Shown here: positions 22,801 to 33,578 of the stretch, in pieces
How positions within the stretch are numbered: position 1 is the first letter of the stretch
How the letters are laid out: each line of letters begins with the position of its first letter
From: Alentia gelatinosa
Lineage: Eukaryota; Annelida; Polychaeta; Phyllodocida; Polynoidae
NCBI GenBank assembly: GCA_950022655.1
Contig: OX465583.1
Coordinates: 63,330,306 to 63,394,305 of the forward strand
Direction: 5' to 3'
DNA: 64,000 bases
The notes under the pieces: model-generated
Told to the model about the DNA's origin: nothing
Database searches by the model: none
The model's input: only the letters and a program-made list of their open reading frames with translations
Program-made: the position numbers and the translations under genes

Positions 22801-25800
22801 CAGGTGGCGCCCTCTGTGGGACTGGCGGCGCGAACAACGGGTAACTCGTCTGCTACCACTTCCGGTGCGTTCACGTCTGGTCGTCGCACCCACTTGTGTC
22901 TGGCCTCTGCTTCTGTACGCCGCGGTGCATTGTGTACAAATCAATGGACGATGTATTTATCATTAGACCTATTGGGGAGATACTATTTTATCCTACCCCT
23001 AATAAAAAACTCCATAGGCTTAACTTGGGATTTATTTATGTCACGGTTGTGACATAAAGTGATGTTTATGTCACTACTTTCTAATGCTGAATAAATGTGG
23101 AAAAGGGGTAGGATAAAATCTAGACGCCACTCGTTTGAGTTTGAGTTTATTTATGTCACTCATTTTGTTGGCTTCGTAATGTCACTCGTCATCGACTCGT
23201 GAAATTATGGAGCCTACAAAATGTGTGACATAAATAAACTCATACTCAAACTCGTGACGTCTCTTCATAGTATGTTTTTTTCTACTATGAGGTGACTGAA
23301 AAAGCCCCGTGAAAAGGCCCACAAGCCGTTCCGTCAGGCAAGGTTAATCTTACATGGGAGTATGGACATACCTGGCGCAAACAGATATGTTGTATGCTTT
23401 GGGAGGCGCATACGGAAAAACATACGGAAGAATAGTGCATGATTTAAAAAAGAACTTATATGGGTGCGCCACTTGTCCAGAAATGGTGGATAATGAATAC
23501 AATAGACTTGTTTCAGATAAAAGTATGGTCCTCGGAGTTTCCTCTACTCAATATACTCGCATGCGCTCAGATATTACTCCTCAGAGCATACGTATCTGAA
23601 CAATATTGTATGTGTGTATACATATATATAATATATAAAGCTATCAGTACGAGAGCATGAAAGTGTTTGTGGGACAGTACGAGAGCATGAGAGTGGGGCA
23701 TGCTCAAACGCGGGGTGTCCACTAACGCGGGGTGCCAGCTTTAAGTAAGATTAAAATCATCAAGAAACAGTTTTCGTACTTATATAGAGCGTCCTGACCA
23801 TGCTGTACAATTTACAGAACGAGATGCCAATTTACCATTTGTACGGACCGAGGCGTTTACGCCGAGTTCCGTACAAATGGTAAATTAGCATCGAGTTCTG
23901 TGACTTGTACAAGCATGGTTGGACGTTATATATTTACTATATACCCAAAATAAAAAAAAATATCATCAATTTATTATTTAACAACGGATATGTTAATAAA
24001 TGTGTTTGGCAAGGTGGTCCGTATTTTAGTGTACGGACCAGTGGTCCGTACAGTATTTTTACGTCATATGCCAAAACAGTGCGTATTTACAGTATATACG
24101 GCATGGGTATATAGTAATGAGCAAAACTGCCCCCAAATGCGGGGTTTCTCTTATACATGCAATGTGGGGCTTTTCTGTAATTTCTTACACTAGTATTGCT
24201 ACTTCAGTTCTGAGAGTTCAGACTCGTAATCAATAAACTGGGGGATATCGCACTTCTAAAGTCTCTCCAGAGAAGACGTGAGACATTTGAGTTGCCCTAT
24301 GAATAAAGTTAGAATACAAATATCTATGAATATATATGTACTTACCTGACATCACCAGGGGCATCTTTGGCCAGTGCTGTTCCTCTCGTCGCCCCGGTAA
24401 AAGCCTCTCTTTCATGAGTCTACCGGAGACGTACATGTGACCTTTAAATTGAAATAAGAAATATAATTAATACTCTGTATAGTAAGTAATATAATGCCCT
24501 TTGTCAAATTCACCTATGATTCCGGATATTATCTCACCCCTGGTATTTTTTCTCCATAAACTTTACATTTGGAACTCGTATCCAACACCCATGAGATATT
24601 TAGGAAAAACATCCAATGGGGGAATATGTCTCAAATGTTAGCCCATAAGACAATATAAAAGGTGAGATAAATTAGAAACCTATTCAAGTTTAGGGTCAGA
24701 GCTCGATCCCATCTTGTTTGAATCGCTACAGAATTCACGTGGCTTTGCGATTCAAACTCAATGGAATACGAGCTCTGCCCCTAAAATTTCATAGGTTTCC
24801 TCTATATAAACCGGCACGGATCCCTAGTGAGAATGTAAGGGGACTCAGGAAATCACTAAACATTGTTTAAAAATTGTCAGCTACCAAAACCAAGGTACAT
24901 ACGGCCTCAAAGCCATTGTATACGGGAAAATTGTCCCTTTGAGCTATATGACAGGATGACACTGTATGATATGTTGTATAGCTCGTTGACCAATACCCTT
25001 TGCCAGGTCATATGACTCTGTTCTTACAATAGTTGACATTACCATTAATAATTGGTCACATAGGTTTACAACCTTACAGACACCACATAAAACAAAACAG
25101 GACAAAACAAGCTATGGTATATGGGTATCTCACCTATTATCTGCATACAATTCAAATAGTTAATTAATGTTGGTAAATAAAAACGTTCCCTTCCATCATG
25201 TTTATAAGAATTGTGCAATAATGGTCATGTGACTCATTCTTAGATTATCCACTGGTCATATGACTCAGTTGACTTTATCAATTCTATAATTGCGATACTA
25301 GAAATGATTTGACTGCCTGCTTGAATTTACTAGTACTTTCCGCTGAGTATCATGCGGAAGAATACCACAGGATCTGTATATATACATGTAACTATATTGG
25401 TACAGCTCAGTCATGAATGCTGAGTATCGCGCTCTGATCAAAAGGTCATCTCTTGTAAAACAAATAGAATGATTGAATCTATGTAATCTATGTATGAATG
25501 AATATGTATTGTTTCTTTTTATGTCGTTTTGTATTGTCCCTTGACTTGTGTATGGAAGACCGCCAATAGGCGAATACCATTAACGTGTGTGTATGTACAG
25601 TAGAACCCCGCCTAACGGACAGCCCGCGTAAGCGGTCACCCCGCGTTAACGGACACTTTTGTTCGGAACGGATTCCTCTATTAGATGTTTATTTAACCTC
25701 GTGTAAGCGGAAACCCGGCTTGAGCGGACACTTTGGCCTGGAACCGAGGTGGCCGCTTAAGGTGAAATTCAAGGAATACAATTTCAGGACTGATGGTTAT

Positions 25801-26605
25801 AACACAATGTTTCATATTTTATTGTCAATATCCATGACTGAAGGTATATCAGCAGGCTTCTAGACCATTTTAGAAATAACAATTCCTGTGCATAGAAGGC
25901 CTAAATTCCTGGTAATGTTAATAAAGTAACACTGTAAAAAGTTTCAGTTTAATATATAGGATATTACTGTAAAATTGGACGTTATATCACTGTTATCTTA
26001 TCTACAGTCCAATCCCGTATATTTGGCTTCAAAAAACGGTTTTGAACTGTAAAAATATTCAGGACGGTAATCCATCCAATCTACAGGGGTTTATACAGTA
26101 TAAATGTAAATATGGATACATCAGATACACTTAGAATAACTCAAATATTGGCAATAAATCAAAGTAGTGAATAAAATCCAGGAAGGTGTTCATTTATCTC
26201 CTGTAAGGTTTCTGTCATTTACGTCATTTGATTCACAAGTTTTCATGATATCAATATTATTCAGAGGATTAAACACCAATTTCATATGACATTTCTAAAA
26301 CACAAGTAGGATTGACCTCATCCTAGTATATAAAATACAGTCATATTCTAAGGAGTATTCATCTTAAAAATGATAATGTATACGATACCTTCTTGCCATT
26401 CCTTCAATTGCATTTCCTGGGAGACGGTTGTATATAACTGGGTCGGTCCCGATGATAATCCACGGGTTAGGGTAAGAATTACTGTAACTCCTATAAATCC
26501 AATCACCCCATGGTATACCAAGTTAAACACTGACCGGCGGTTGAAGAACTTGCACTCATACCGTCGGCCCGGTGGAGCACGCCCTTTTGCTCTACTTGTC
26601 AGCAT
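11388..26605 (-). CDS. Beta-hexosaminidase, GH20, with N-terminal signal anchor (14 exons, 628 aa)
   Basis: Minus-strand exons: 26389-26605, 24346-24441, 22538-22912, 21738-21850, 20963-21073, 19883-19984, 18813-18918, 17753-17936, 16609-16695, 15779-15860, 14735-14903, 13981-14071, 12507-12611, 11388-11436. All introns are GT-AG and all phases agree. It removes terminal beta-linked GlcNAc or GalNAc from glycans. Residues 27-47 are one hydrophobic segment after KFFNRR, with no signal-peptidase-like tail, so a type II anchor is likely. A loop-rich stem follows. CDVLQQAI in exon 3 and the [12 protein letters not shown] block match the GH20 N-terminal domain. The barrel shows [11 protein letters not shown] (R284), [14 protein letters not shown] (from 313), DTPGH (H375), the catalytic pair HFGGDE (D428, E429), W501, WYLN (Y525, N527) and GGEACMWGE (W564, E566). 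It ends in [16 protein letters not shown]. The anchor recalls the insect fused-lobes type, which trims N-glycans, but that role is inference. Confidence 0.95.
11975..12150 (-). mobile_element. hAT-like repeat copy (CAGGGATGTCAGT family), reversed
   Basis: In reverse complement this matches the interior of the family at 49842-50105. It has a GTCTT-like AAGACTGAGAAAACAC block, TATTGGCCATGGAATAGGGC, TGTGTATGGGAGGTTT and TGAATGAGGCTCAATTTAT. It lies in the last intron of the hexosaminidase gene. The adjoining 11885-11975 carries one arm of the GACGTCACGAGTTTGAG foldback family seen at 23085-23280. Confidence 0.7.
13615..13967. mobile_element. Foldback MITE ending 13 nt from hexosaminidase exon 12
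   Basis: The right end (CACTTTGGTTCCCTAT, 13952-13967) is mirrored at the left end (ATAGAGAGTTAGAGTG). The arms share CTGAAACC, then AGATACCCGTGCTC and AAAACACCATTTC. It is the same family as 4229-4585. Only 13 bases separate it from the 3' edge of exon 12 (13981). Confidence 0.85.
14318..14717. mobile_element. piggyBac-like MITE with TTAA target duplications
   Basis: The element begins CCCTTTAAGGACG and ends CGTCCTTAAAGGG. It is flanked on both sides by TTAA (14314-14317 and 14718-14721), which is the target duplication of piggyBac elements. It is 400 bp long with no coding capacity. The right third is a tandem array of palindromes. Its right TTAA lies 13 bases from the edge of hexosaminidase exon 11 (14735). 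Confidence 0.85.
14581..14709. repeat. Tandem array of 34-bp palindromic units
   Basis: There are nearly four copies of a 34-bp unit. Each contains the 18-base palindrome TGATGCCTCAAGGCATCA or its variant with TCCA in the centre, followed by TGCGTCTTTAGTGCGG. The array sits inside the piggyBac-like MITE. Similar TCAAGGCATCA and TCCAGGCATCA words occur at about 37321-37375 in a related element. Confidence 0.9.
15355..15427. mobile_element. pogo/Tigger-like repeat fragment
   Basis: GACTGAAAACCCCGC at the left and AGCGGGCTTTTACTGT at the right are degraded inverted ends of the CAGTANAACCCCG family. GGAACGGAGGGTGTCC lies between. It is in hexosaminidase intron 10. Confidence 0.65.
16823..16860. 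repeat. (AT)n microsatellite
   Basis: About 38 bases of nearly pure TA dinucleotides, broken once by CACA. A shorter TA tract is at 17170-17187. Confidence 0.9.
17216..17650. mobile_element. Foldback element (GGTTTTGTGGACAGG family) with tail
   Basis: The palindromic core at 17219-17350 and a tail with GAATCCATGTACCATGGTTATG and AGTGGTTTACTGAGTCCCCAT match the copy at 4690-5060. The tail block is duplicated (17540-17590 and 17605-17655). Confidence 0.75.
18586..18598. repeat. GT run followed by poly-G
   Basis: GTGTGTGTG followed by an uninterrupted G tract of about 12 bases, in hexosaminidase intron 7. Confidence 0.9.
20000..20345 (-). mobile_element. Dispersed repeat next to hexosaminidase exon 6
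   Basis: In reverse complement this matches 30600-30890 and 61260-61480. Shared blocks are CCTCAAGACCAACTGGTGCTTGATATG, CAGGCAGTTGCAGAAATGG, GGGTGCAAGTGGGTTACAGAAA and ACTAGGAGCAAA/TTTGCTCCTAGT. The nearest block starts about 20 bases from the exon 6 acceptor (exon edge 19984). Confidence 0.7.
22008..22330. mobile_element. CAGGGGCGTCAGA repeat with poly-G and 69-bp tandem units
   Basis: It begins ACACCAGGGGCGTCAGAA and runs into 22 G (22038-22059). Then come about two and a half tandem units of roughly 69 bp built on AAAAAGTCAGACTTTGACATTTTTCC and GGTGAAAAGTCAG. It is in hexosaminidase intron 3. Confidence 0.7.
23085..23285. mobile_element. Foldback MITE (GATAAAATCTAGACGCCACTC family)
   Basis: The left arm (ACGCCACTCGTTTGAGTTTGAG, then TTTATTTATGTCACTCATTTTGT) is repeated in inverted order at 23205-23270 (ACAAAATGTGTGACATAAATAAACTC, then ACTCAAACTCGTGACG). 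A half copy is at 11885-11975. Confidence 0.8.
23785..23930. mobile_element. Near-perfect foldback MITE (GACCATGCTGTACAA family)
   Basis: The arms CGTCCTGACCATGCTGTACAA and TTGTACAAGCATGGTTGGACG flank an inner palindrome with a GAGGCGTTTACGCCGAG centre and ATTTGTACGGA on either side. TATA lies just outside both ends. Other copies are at 29815-29885 (left half), 33853-33985 and 63250-63390. Confidence 0.9.
24530..24800. mobile_element. Foldback MITE (AGTTTAGGGTCAGAGCTNGATCCCATC family)
   Basis: The arms AGGGTCAGAGCTCGATCCCAT, then TTTGAATCGCTACA, are mirrored at 24740-24785. A TTATCTCACCCCTGG segment with the Golgi-like sequence TTGGAACTCGTATCCAACACCC leads in. Copies at 40515-40810 and 47070-47335 have the same layout. 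Confidence 0.8.
25598..25766. mobile_element. pogo/Tigger-like element fragment
   Basis: The left end is CAGTAGAACCCCGCC, preceded by TA. The interior repeats AACGGACA- and AAGCGGACA-type words, and CCTGGAACCGAGGTGGCCGC lies near the right end. It is in hexosaminidase intron 1. Confidence 0.65.
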
Positions 26606-26614
26606 ATTCCTCTC

Positions 26615-26918
26615 AAGCCCGTTTCCACTGACCGATGAAAATGGTACCGGTTCCCCTTAAAGTCTCTCGGTGGTGCGGCCTACTGTATGTCGTTATCAAT
26701 TTATCGATGGGAGTGTATTGTATACACTGTTTCTACTGTATTTTCATTAACACTGGCATTGTAACATGATTTATGCACGATTAATCTGTGGGTATTTTTC
26801 TGCAGGTCTAGTTTCCATTCGCCGATCTGTCGCCCAGTCAATGTCCCCAAAAATCTATCGGTGGTTCCCGACTGCAGATCGGTGCCAAATAGTCGGCCAA
26901 TAAAAACGGGCTTTATAT
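26615..26918. mobile_element. Foldback MITE abutting the hexosaminidase start codon
   Basis: The ends AAGCCCGTTTCCACTGACCGAT and GTCGGCCAATAAAAACGGGCTT are imperfect inverted copies. The same family occurs at 27858-28065. The left end is about 10 bases upstream of the hexosaminidase ATG (26605), so the element supplies the sequence that would be the proximal 5' UTR or promoter. Confidence 0.65.
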
Positions 26919-27857
26919 GTCTGTCAGAAGGGCTACATATGCTTCTTAATAAATAAGCTTATATCCTGATGGAGGTATCCTCTTGTATTGGATAAAGCAT
27001 ATATATATAAAGCATATATGTTATTCCAAGTCATTAGATTGTTGTAGGTGAAGTCATCGTGAGACCGATAGAGAGGAGGAAAACAAAGATAAGTGGCATT
27101 CCACTCTGATCGGGAGATTCACAGCTATTAGTGATAGCATTTGCAATGCTCTCGGAATCCCGGGAAGAACGAGATAAAATGTTGCGAAATCTCCAAGGTA
27201 TACACTGAGATCAAACAATACCAACGAATAACACGTTGCCGCCGATGGAAAGAAAGGACAGTAGATAGCTTCAAATTCCTCTTCTTCAGTGGATATTCCA
27301 ATGCATGAAACTTGTTTCAGCTGGGGAAGGTAGAGAGATTGGTATCAGTTTTCTGCAGTTGCCTTGTTAATGATTCTATGGTGAGTGCACATGGTCAGCT
27401 CCATATAACAAGATACAGGCCACCACCACCGCCCTCCGGTGGATGTAAGTTGTTCCCGTAGTGCGCAGGGAATACGCCCACACTGTGCATCTCATTGGCT
27501 GTTTGTTGTTTCTATCTACAGCCCCATCCACAATGTTCATTAATCCATGTTTACGTGTGGTTTGGGGAATGTGTTCAATTTCGCCCTCATCGCTGTGCAG
27601 CTTTTACAATGCCAATCTTACGATAGATGTAAACGTTACGGCCTGGTTGAGGAAACATTCAGACGTCCAAGACGCAATGTAGGTGTCATGCATTATGCAA
27701 ACAGGTCATAAACGACCTCTTATTAATGTAAACTTTGACCGCGTTGTGCTTTAATCATTCTAGGTGCGTCCGGAAGAGAATTAAAATACAGTGTTCTGTG
27801 TAGTCTGACACTCCAGGCGACAGATTAGTCAAGTGTATTTGCATACATGTATACGTC

Positions 27858-28065
27858 TATAAGTCCGTTTCCATTGGCGGACAAAAACGATGTAGATATT
27901 TTTTAGTTTTCCGAAGAGCCCATTTTTATTGGCCGTCACCGATCTACAGTCAGCCACCACTGACGGACCTTTAGCACTGCTGGTGCAAAATGTAAATGGG
28001 CTATTAGGAGAACTAAAAATATCTGTACCGTTTTCGTAGGCCAATGGAAACTGGCCTTATATATG
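27858..28065. mobile_element. Foldback MITE (GTCCGTTTCCATTGGC ends)
   Basis: AAGTCCGTTTCCATTGGC at the left is mirrored by GCCAATGGAAACTGGCCTT at the right. The arms continue through GATGTAGATATTTTTTAGTT / AACTAAAAATATCTGTACC and GAGCCCATTTTTATTGG / TGTAAATGGGCTATT. Confidence 0.85.
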
Positions 28066-31000
28066 ATTATGAAGGGCATCGCACACTTTGCAACCGTTTC
28101 CGTTTCTAGGGGAAAAGTCGGGGCAAAACTCCCCTTGCGATTTTTTTCCAGGTACAATATCTCAAGGTGTACATGATATTTTTTCTCAAGGGCACCCCCC
28201 CCCCCCCCACCCCTCCCTAGCGGAAAGGGAGTTTGTTGCCGACTTTTCCTTGAGATTTGGAACACTTTGATGTAAGGTTAAAAACATGACTGAAGGTCAA
28301 ACTTCATGTCGTTAAGGTCTGACCTTCAGTCAAAATATTTTATGAACTTTTCCAAGTGTCCCAAAAATGAAGCAGCCTACAATCCTATGTACATATGGTG
28401 ACACAAAGCTCTGTAAAATATCTGTACAGGTTGGATTTCCAAGGAATATCTCGATGCATTTATTTGTCGCAATGAACGCTGCTCCAATAAAAAACAAATG
28501 GAAGATCATGGGAGATCTGTCATCAATGACAGAATAAAATAAAAAAAAATTTCTTTAAAAAAAAAACACAAAAAAAAACACATGAATAAAATATCCCTTA
28601 CAGAGAAATGACGAATTAACATGAATTTCGGAATACAAATGGTCTGTCTGTGCCAGTTAGAATAAAATATTTTAGTATTTGCATGTTCATAAATAAATGA
28701 CCTATGGTGATTTATAGACACTCCACCACGTGTGACGCGATGATTACTCCGTTCGCACACTTCATCATAAGCCAGGCCACACAGGTGTCACTCGATGGTT
28801 ACACCTGTATTGGGTTATTTTTTAACCCAGAGGCCTTAATGGCATATCTGACAATTTACCAAGAAAGGAAAACCCATGTCAATCACATTAAAATTGAATA
28901 TGCTTATCTCCAAGTGTTTTGGAACACATAGCTCATTTAATAGATCGGTGGTCATCACGCTAATAATTGATTTAGAGATGAATATTATAAATATTAATAA
29001 GATATTACTGTTATAATTTGAATATTGCAATATAACATATAGAACTTATAAAAAGTTCCTTATCACATAGTAAACCCCATATCATTTTCTTCAAGCGTTT
29101 ACAGAATATAGTAAATGTGTTTTATTACACAACAAACCACTAAAAAGTATAGGTCACCACACTTGATTTTGAGAGAATTGAGGAAAACCATAATTTTCAT
29201 TGCATATCTTATGTAAATCAAGCAAATATGAATTAGACTATTTTACCTATTGTATTTGAGAGATTGGACAAAACGTGTAATCTATTCATCTGGCATTAAA
29301 ATGAATTACAAGGAACCAGTTTTGAAAAATGACATTTAAAAATCACCAGGTGGCGCCACTGTATAACTGAATGATATGCAACGAATGCAGTGCATCATTG
29401 TGACTGGGTATTTGTTAAGAAGAGGCTGATAATACCAAGAACAGTTAAAGCTGTACAATGTATATCAATCTATGGGAATCCTTCCATAAAGTTGCCATGA
29501 TCTATAGGATTTTGTGTCAATCTAATATTACAGATACCAAATTTAAATCGTGTAAACAAAGATGTTTTATTTCCATAAACATGTGTATGTATTATTTTAT
29601 AGAATCCAAAGTATTTCCTCATAATTTGATGTTTCCTGGCCCACACCAAGTAAAAATGAAGCTCAGCTCTTCGTCATATTAAGCCTCCAGAGAAACTTAG
29701 GTATACACCTCCTGCATATGTGCATGACTCTATACTGCCTGCCCAGTGTCTCGTCTTACATTTATTGCAATAATTCAAGCAGACCTCGTACAAGTAGAGG
29801 TAATTATATAGAACGTCCTGACCATACTGTACAAGTCACAGAACGAGATGGTGATTTATGGTTTGTACGGAACGAGGAAATTATTTATCAATAAACTTGA
29901 AATTTGCACAGAATGTAGGTATAACATATTTTAAATTTCTCGACAAAAGAAATTAAAATATTAGGGATGATGATTTATATCACATGATGAACCTGCGAAT
30001 TACAAGTTCAGATAACAATGTCTGGAAAAAAAACTTCTCCCATCCGGAAAATCGGGCCCCGATTTTCGCCGATTTCACGGTTAAAATTTGTCTTCAGATG
30101 ACAATGTTCCCGTCCCCTTGAAGTATACACCGACCTTAAGCGCGCACCTCAGCGGCAGACATCCCTGCTTAAAGGGTTAAGTTATCCATTGTGTGTAACT
30201 GTAGACCCTCTCACTAAGCCACCTAGCAAATCTAAATATTCCCAAAAAAACGAACCGCTTCTATTGTACCACCAACCTAAGACTCCACCTTAAAGGAAAG
30301 GACATATCACTTGGTTTCAACATAGTACGATGATACAAACCTTCATTTTATAAATTGATGTCAAAATACTACTGTATGAAAATCTCAAAATCTATGCCCC
30401 AGATTCATCAATAATGTCCTCATTTTCCGGGACATCTATACTTACCATGTTTTTGTAAGGATACTTTGGTACATTGTTAGAGCGTGCTCGTTCGCACTAT
30501 ATATGTTGCCTAAAGGTTAAAGTGGTCATATATAAACTTCCAGCATTCTGCAAAAAAATATCCCTTCACTATCTGCATGTTATTCACTGTCATATTGGGA
30601 AAGAAGCAGGGTGCCAGTACCTCAGGGTGTTAGAGGTACGCCCAGCAGACCATGACCAATCACTCAAGACCGAAATACCTCAAGACCCACTGGTGCTTGA
30701 TATGTTTGGATCCTAGACTCAGGCAGTTGCAGAAATGGCAAGTTGACTGGGTGCAAGTGTGTTACAGAAACCTATCCATAGACTGAATGTAACCAAAACC
30801 TTTTGACTGTTGTTCATACATAAATGCACGCTCCTTCATCAAAGATGAACATACCATTTGCTCCTAGTTGTACATGGTCACACCACAGCATTATGTGAAC
30901 TATTCTGGGAATGAACTGCCTACGTATATATACTTCGGTTAGTGTTCTTAAATGCAAACTTAAATCTCGCTATATGGAAAGAGGTTTACATTACATAAAT

Positions 31001-32494
31001 AAGGGTAGAATATGAGTCTTAATGCTGACAATTTTCCTCACATTTCCCTATTCATGTTCATAGATAGGTGGTAACGTTTTTGTTAAGAATACGAGTCGAA
31101 GGTATAAAGCATAAACATCATAAGTGTTGGATAAAGTCAACCTACATCCCTTCTGGGTCTAGTTGGCGTACAGGAAAATGTCCTTATGTACGAGCCTAGA
31201 TTATTAAACGAGCCCCAGATTCTTACTGGTATTTCTTTACTGCAATATCACACCCGGTATCATCTGGATGAACCATCAGCTGGCACCTTTTTTGTTAATA
31301 TTTCATTTTTGATATATTTTTTTTTAAATCGGCGTTTGAAAAATGTCTTTCTGCTTGCACTTGGTCTACGTCAACTTCACAAACACTGGGTTTTAACGTA
31401 AAAACTTACTGCCATTCAGCTGATCGTCCACCTCACTACTACTCAGTAGTACTAAGAGAAAACGTAGTGAGTGAGCCAGTAGCGGTTGCTGGTTGAGGTC
31501 TTTTGTCCCATAAAATACGTCCTGATGCCAGAGGTAGAGGGACATATTTCATGGGACGAAAGGCTGAGAACTGAATCGCTACAGGTTTACTCATGTTTTC
31601 TTATTATTATACACCTAAAACATATCAAAAGAATACCATTTTATGTAATTGCGAAATACACTACAGGCACAGGCAGAGTGCAACCGAACATTCAATACGT
31701 CTCAGTGAGCCCAAATAGTATCTATATTGCACCCCTAGCAGCGGGTAGTATTTCATAGACGTTCAGCCATAGGTGTAAAATAAAAATTGAAAGGAGCAGT
31801 CAATATCAAGGGTAGAACACTCATATATTACATGTATAGTATGGAAGATTTGTTTCCAACCCAAATAAATATCTCAAGGTATACCGGAGATTTAGTGTGT
31901 ACCATGTTGTTGGGTGTACTGCTATATTTTTTCGGTATATTTTTTTATTCTGGAGTCTCACTAGGTAGGGTGCATAGCAGCCCTGTTTTCAGTAGGCTCC
32001 AGAGCCAGTATTTCAATAGATTGTGGTTTCATTCTATATGGTTGTATATATACTTCATTACACCAATTTAGAAAATTAAGTTTGATATCCAATGTCCATC
32101 GAAGTCAGTGTGTTATTCCTCTCAACCAGTTACATTGCTAATATGTCTCTCTCTTTGTTAATAATGTCGTTTGTTCCTGAAGTTCCTGAAAAGGAGGAGA
32201 AAATTAATCTATTATCTATGATGCAATGTTTGATTGAGACAACATTTAAGCAAATTAGCTGATTGATTTATAGACACTTTGACTGAACATGAAGATTTAT
32301 ATGACGGTGCGAAATATACAACTATTTGCAGTCGAAAAAGAGACGAACAATTTTGGCTATACATAGGAGGTTTTTTTGGGGATTTTTTCACACTCACACC
32401 CAACAATGAAGGATAATTGATATCATATGTGCATTGCACTTGTTTTTTGTATTTAATCCCTTAACCATAAATGTTCGCAGGTACATTCTAAATC

Positions 32495-32780
32495 ATCAGG
32501 GATGTCAGTTGGAGATTAAAAAAAAGGAAATATTTGGAATATGTGTAATCTACTGCCTCAGAGAGACTAAGAAAACACTAAAAACACATCGTTAGTGGCC
32601 ATGGAATTGGGCTAGGGTGTGTGGGGAGAGTTGAACCACAGTATCTCGGTGTTGATGAGGCCCAATTTATCTATTCAATCTTTGATTTACACAAGAACAA
32701 AGAAAATATAAACTGTAAATAAAAGCAAGGATTTCCTTGGAAAAGAAGAAAACTGCCATCACTGTATCACAGGGATGTCA
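32495..32780 (+). mobile_element. hAT-like non-autonomous element (CAGGGATGTCAGT family)
   Basis: It starts CAGGGATGTCAGTTGG and ends AAAACTGCCATCACTG, an imperfect inverted copy of the start. The interior has the family blocks CTGCCTCAGAGAGACTAAG, GTGTGGGGAGAGTTGAACC and TTGATGAGGCCCAATTTAT. CAGGGATG ends fit the hAT superfamily. Confidence 0.75.
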
Positions 32781-33578
32781 GCAGCCCTTGAAGAAAATCC
32801 CTGCAGTCATTTGTGGTAACAACGCTTTCCCTCGCACTATAATGAACAAGCTTGCTGAGAACTGAAGAATGATGATAACTGTGCTCCCTGGTAAATAGGA
32901 CTGGTACTACAATGTATGCGCTCTCCAATCAGAACCGTATCTCTTATGCCTTATTAATGTAATATCAAATATCTGCTTGGAAGGGTGTAGTAAGAAGCTG
33001 GTTCCTGGTGTTAGCTATACATTCAAAGTGGTTTGTATGGTATCAGTGCAATGGTTTCAGGGATTTTCATCCATGTTTTATCTATTAGCATCTTGTCAGG
33101 TAAAACCCTGAATATCATGGAAGTAATAATGCACACATTTACAGTGAAGTCAGGTAAGGGGGTCCAATAAATAATATGGGGGTGACACACACAGGTTCTT
33201 CTAAGGGTTTTGAATACTGAGGACAATATTTATGTGTTTTATAAAAAAAACTCTGATTTCAGGGAAATTGACATCTCTGACTCATTGAGACTTGCTGAGA
33301 TGTGCACATTCTCAACCTATCAGCTGAAAGTTTAGGTTGACCAGAGCAGGCCTCGATACTGAGGCTCAACAACAAAGTCTATGTGAAGTTATGGATATAT
33401 AAGGTGCCATGACCGATTCTGGAATATTTGGATTAGAATTGATACTTCATTGATAAAATCTGCCTTTATCTATTACTGTTGAAAAAAGTTTTGGACATTG
33501 GTCATGTGTGGAAAAGTTGAAAATCCACTGTAAACCCCGAGGTAACGATGAAAATACGTACTCCGTGCTGGACCCTCG

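Larger units (their letters stand above)
26919..33578. other. Repeat-rich intergenic region between hexosaminidase and COG1
   Basis: No exon could be supported. Contents I can name: a foldback MITE at 27858-28065, a C run at 28195-28209 inside a degraded inverted repeat (28100-28265), and a GTACAGCATGGT half element (29815-29885). A dispersed repeat lies at 30600-30890, a GAGAAAACGTAGTGAGTGAGCC repeat at 31425-31765 (copies at 34745-34850 and 50350-50640), and a hAT-like copy at 32495-32780. The 3' flank of COG1 lies at the right edge. Hexosaminidase upstream exons could exist here but are not recognisable. Confidence 0.6.

Noticed and set aside
22603..23052. Plus-strand frame of 149 codons
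   Set aside because: It is antisense to hexosaminidase exon 3 (22538-22912), which is in phase with its neighbours and carries GH20 N-terminal domain features.
27461..27682. Plus-strand frame of 73 codons preceded by a possible acceptor (CTATCTACAG)
   Set aside because: No conserved-looking segment, no partner exon and no donor that would give a sensible product.
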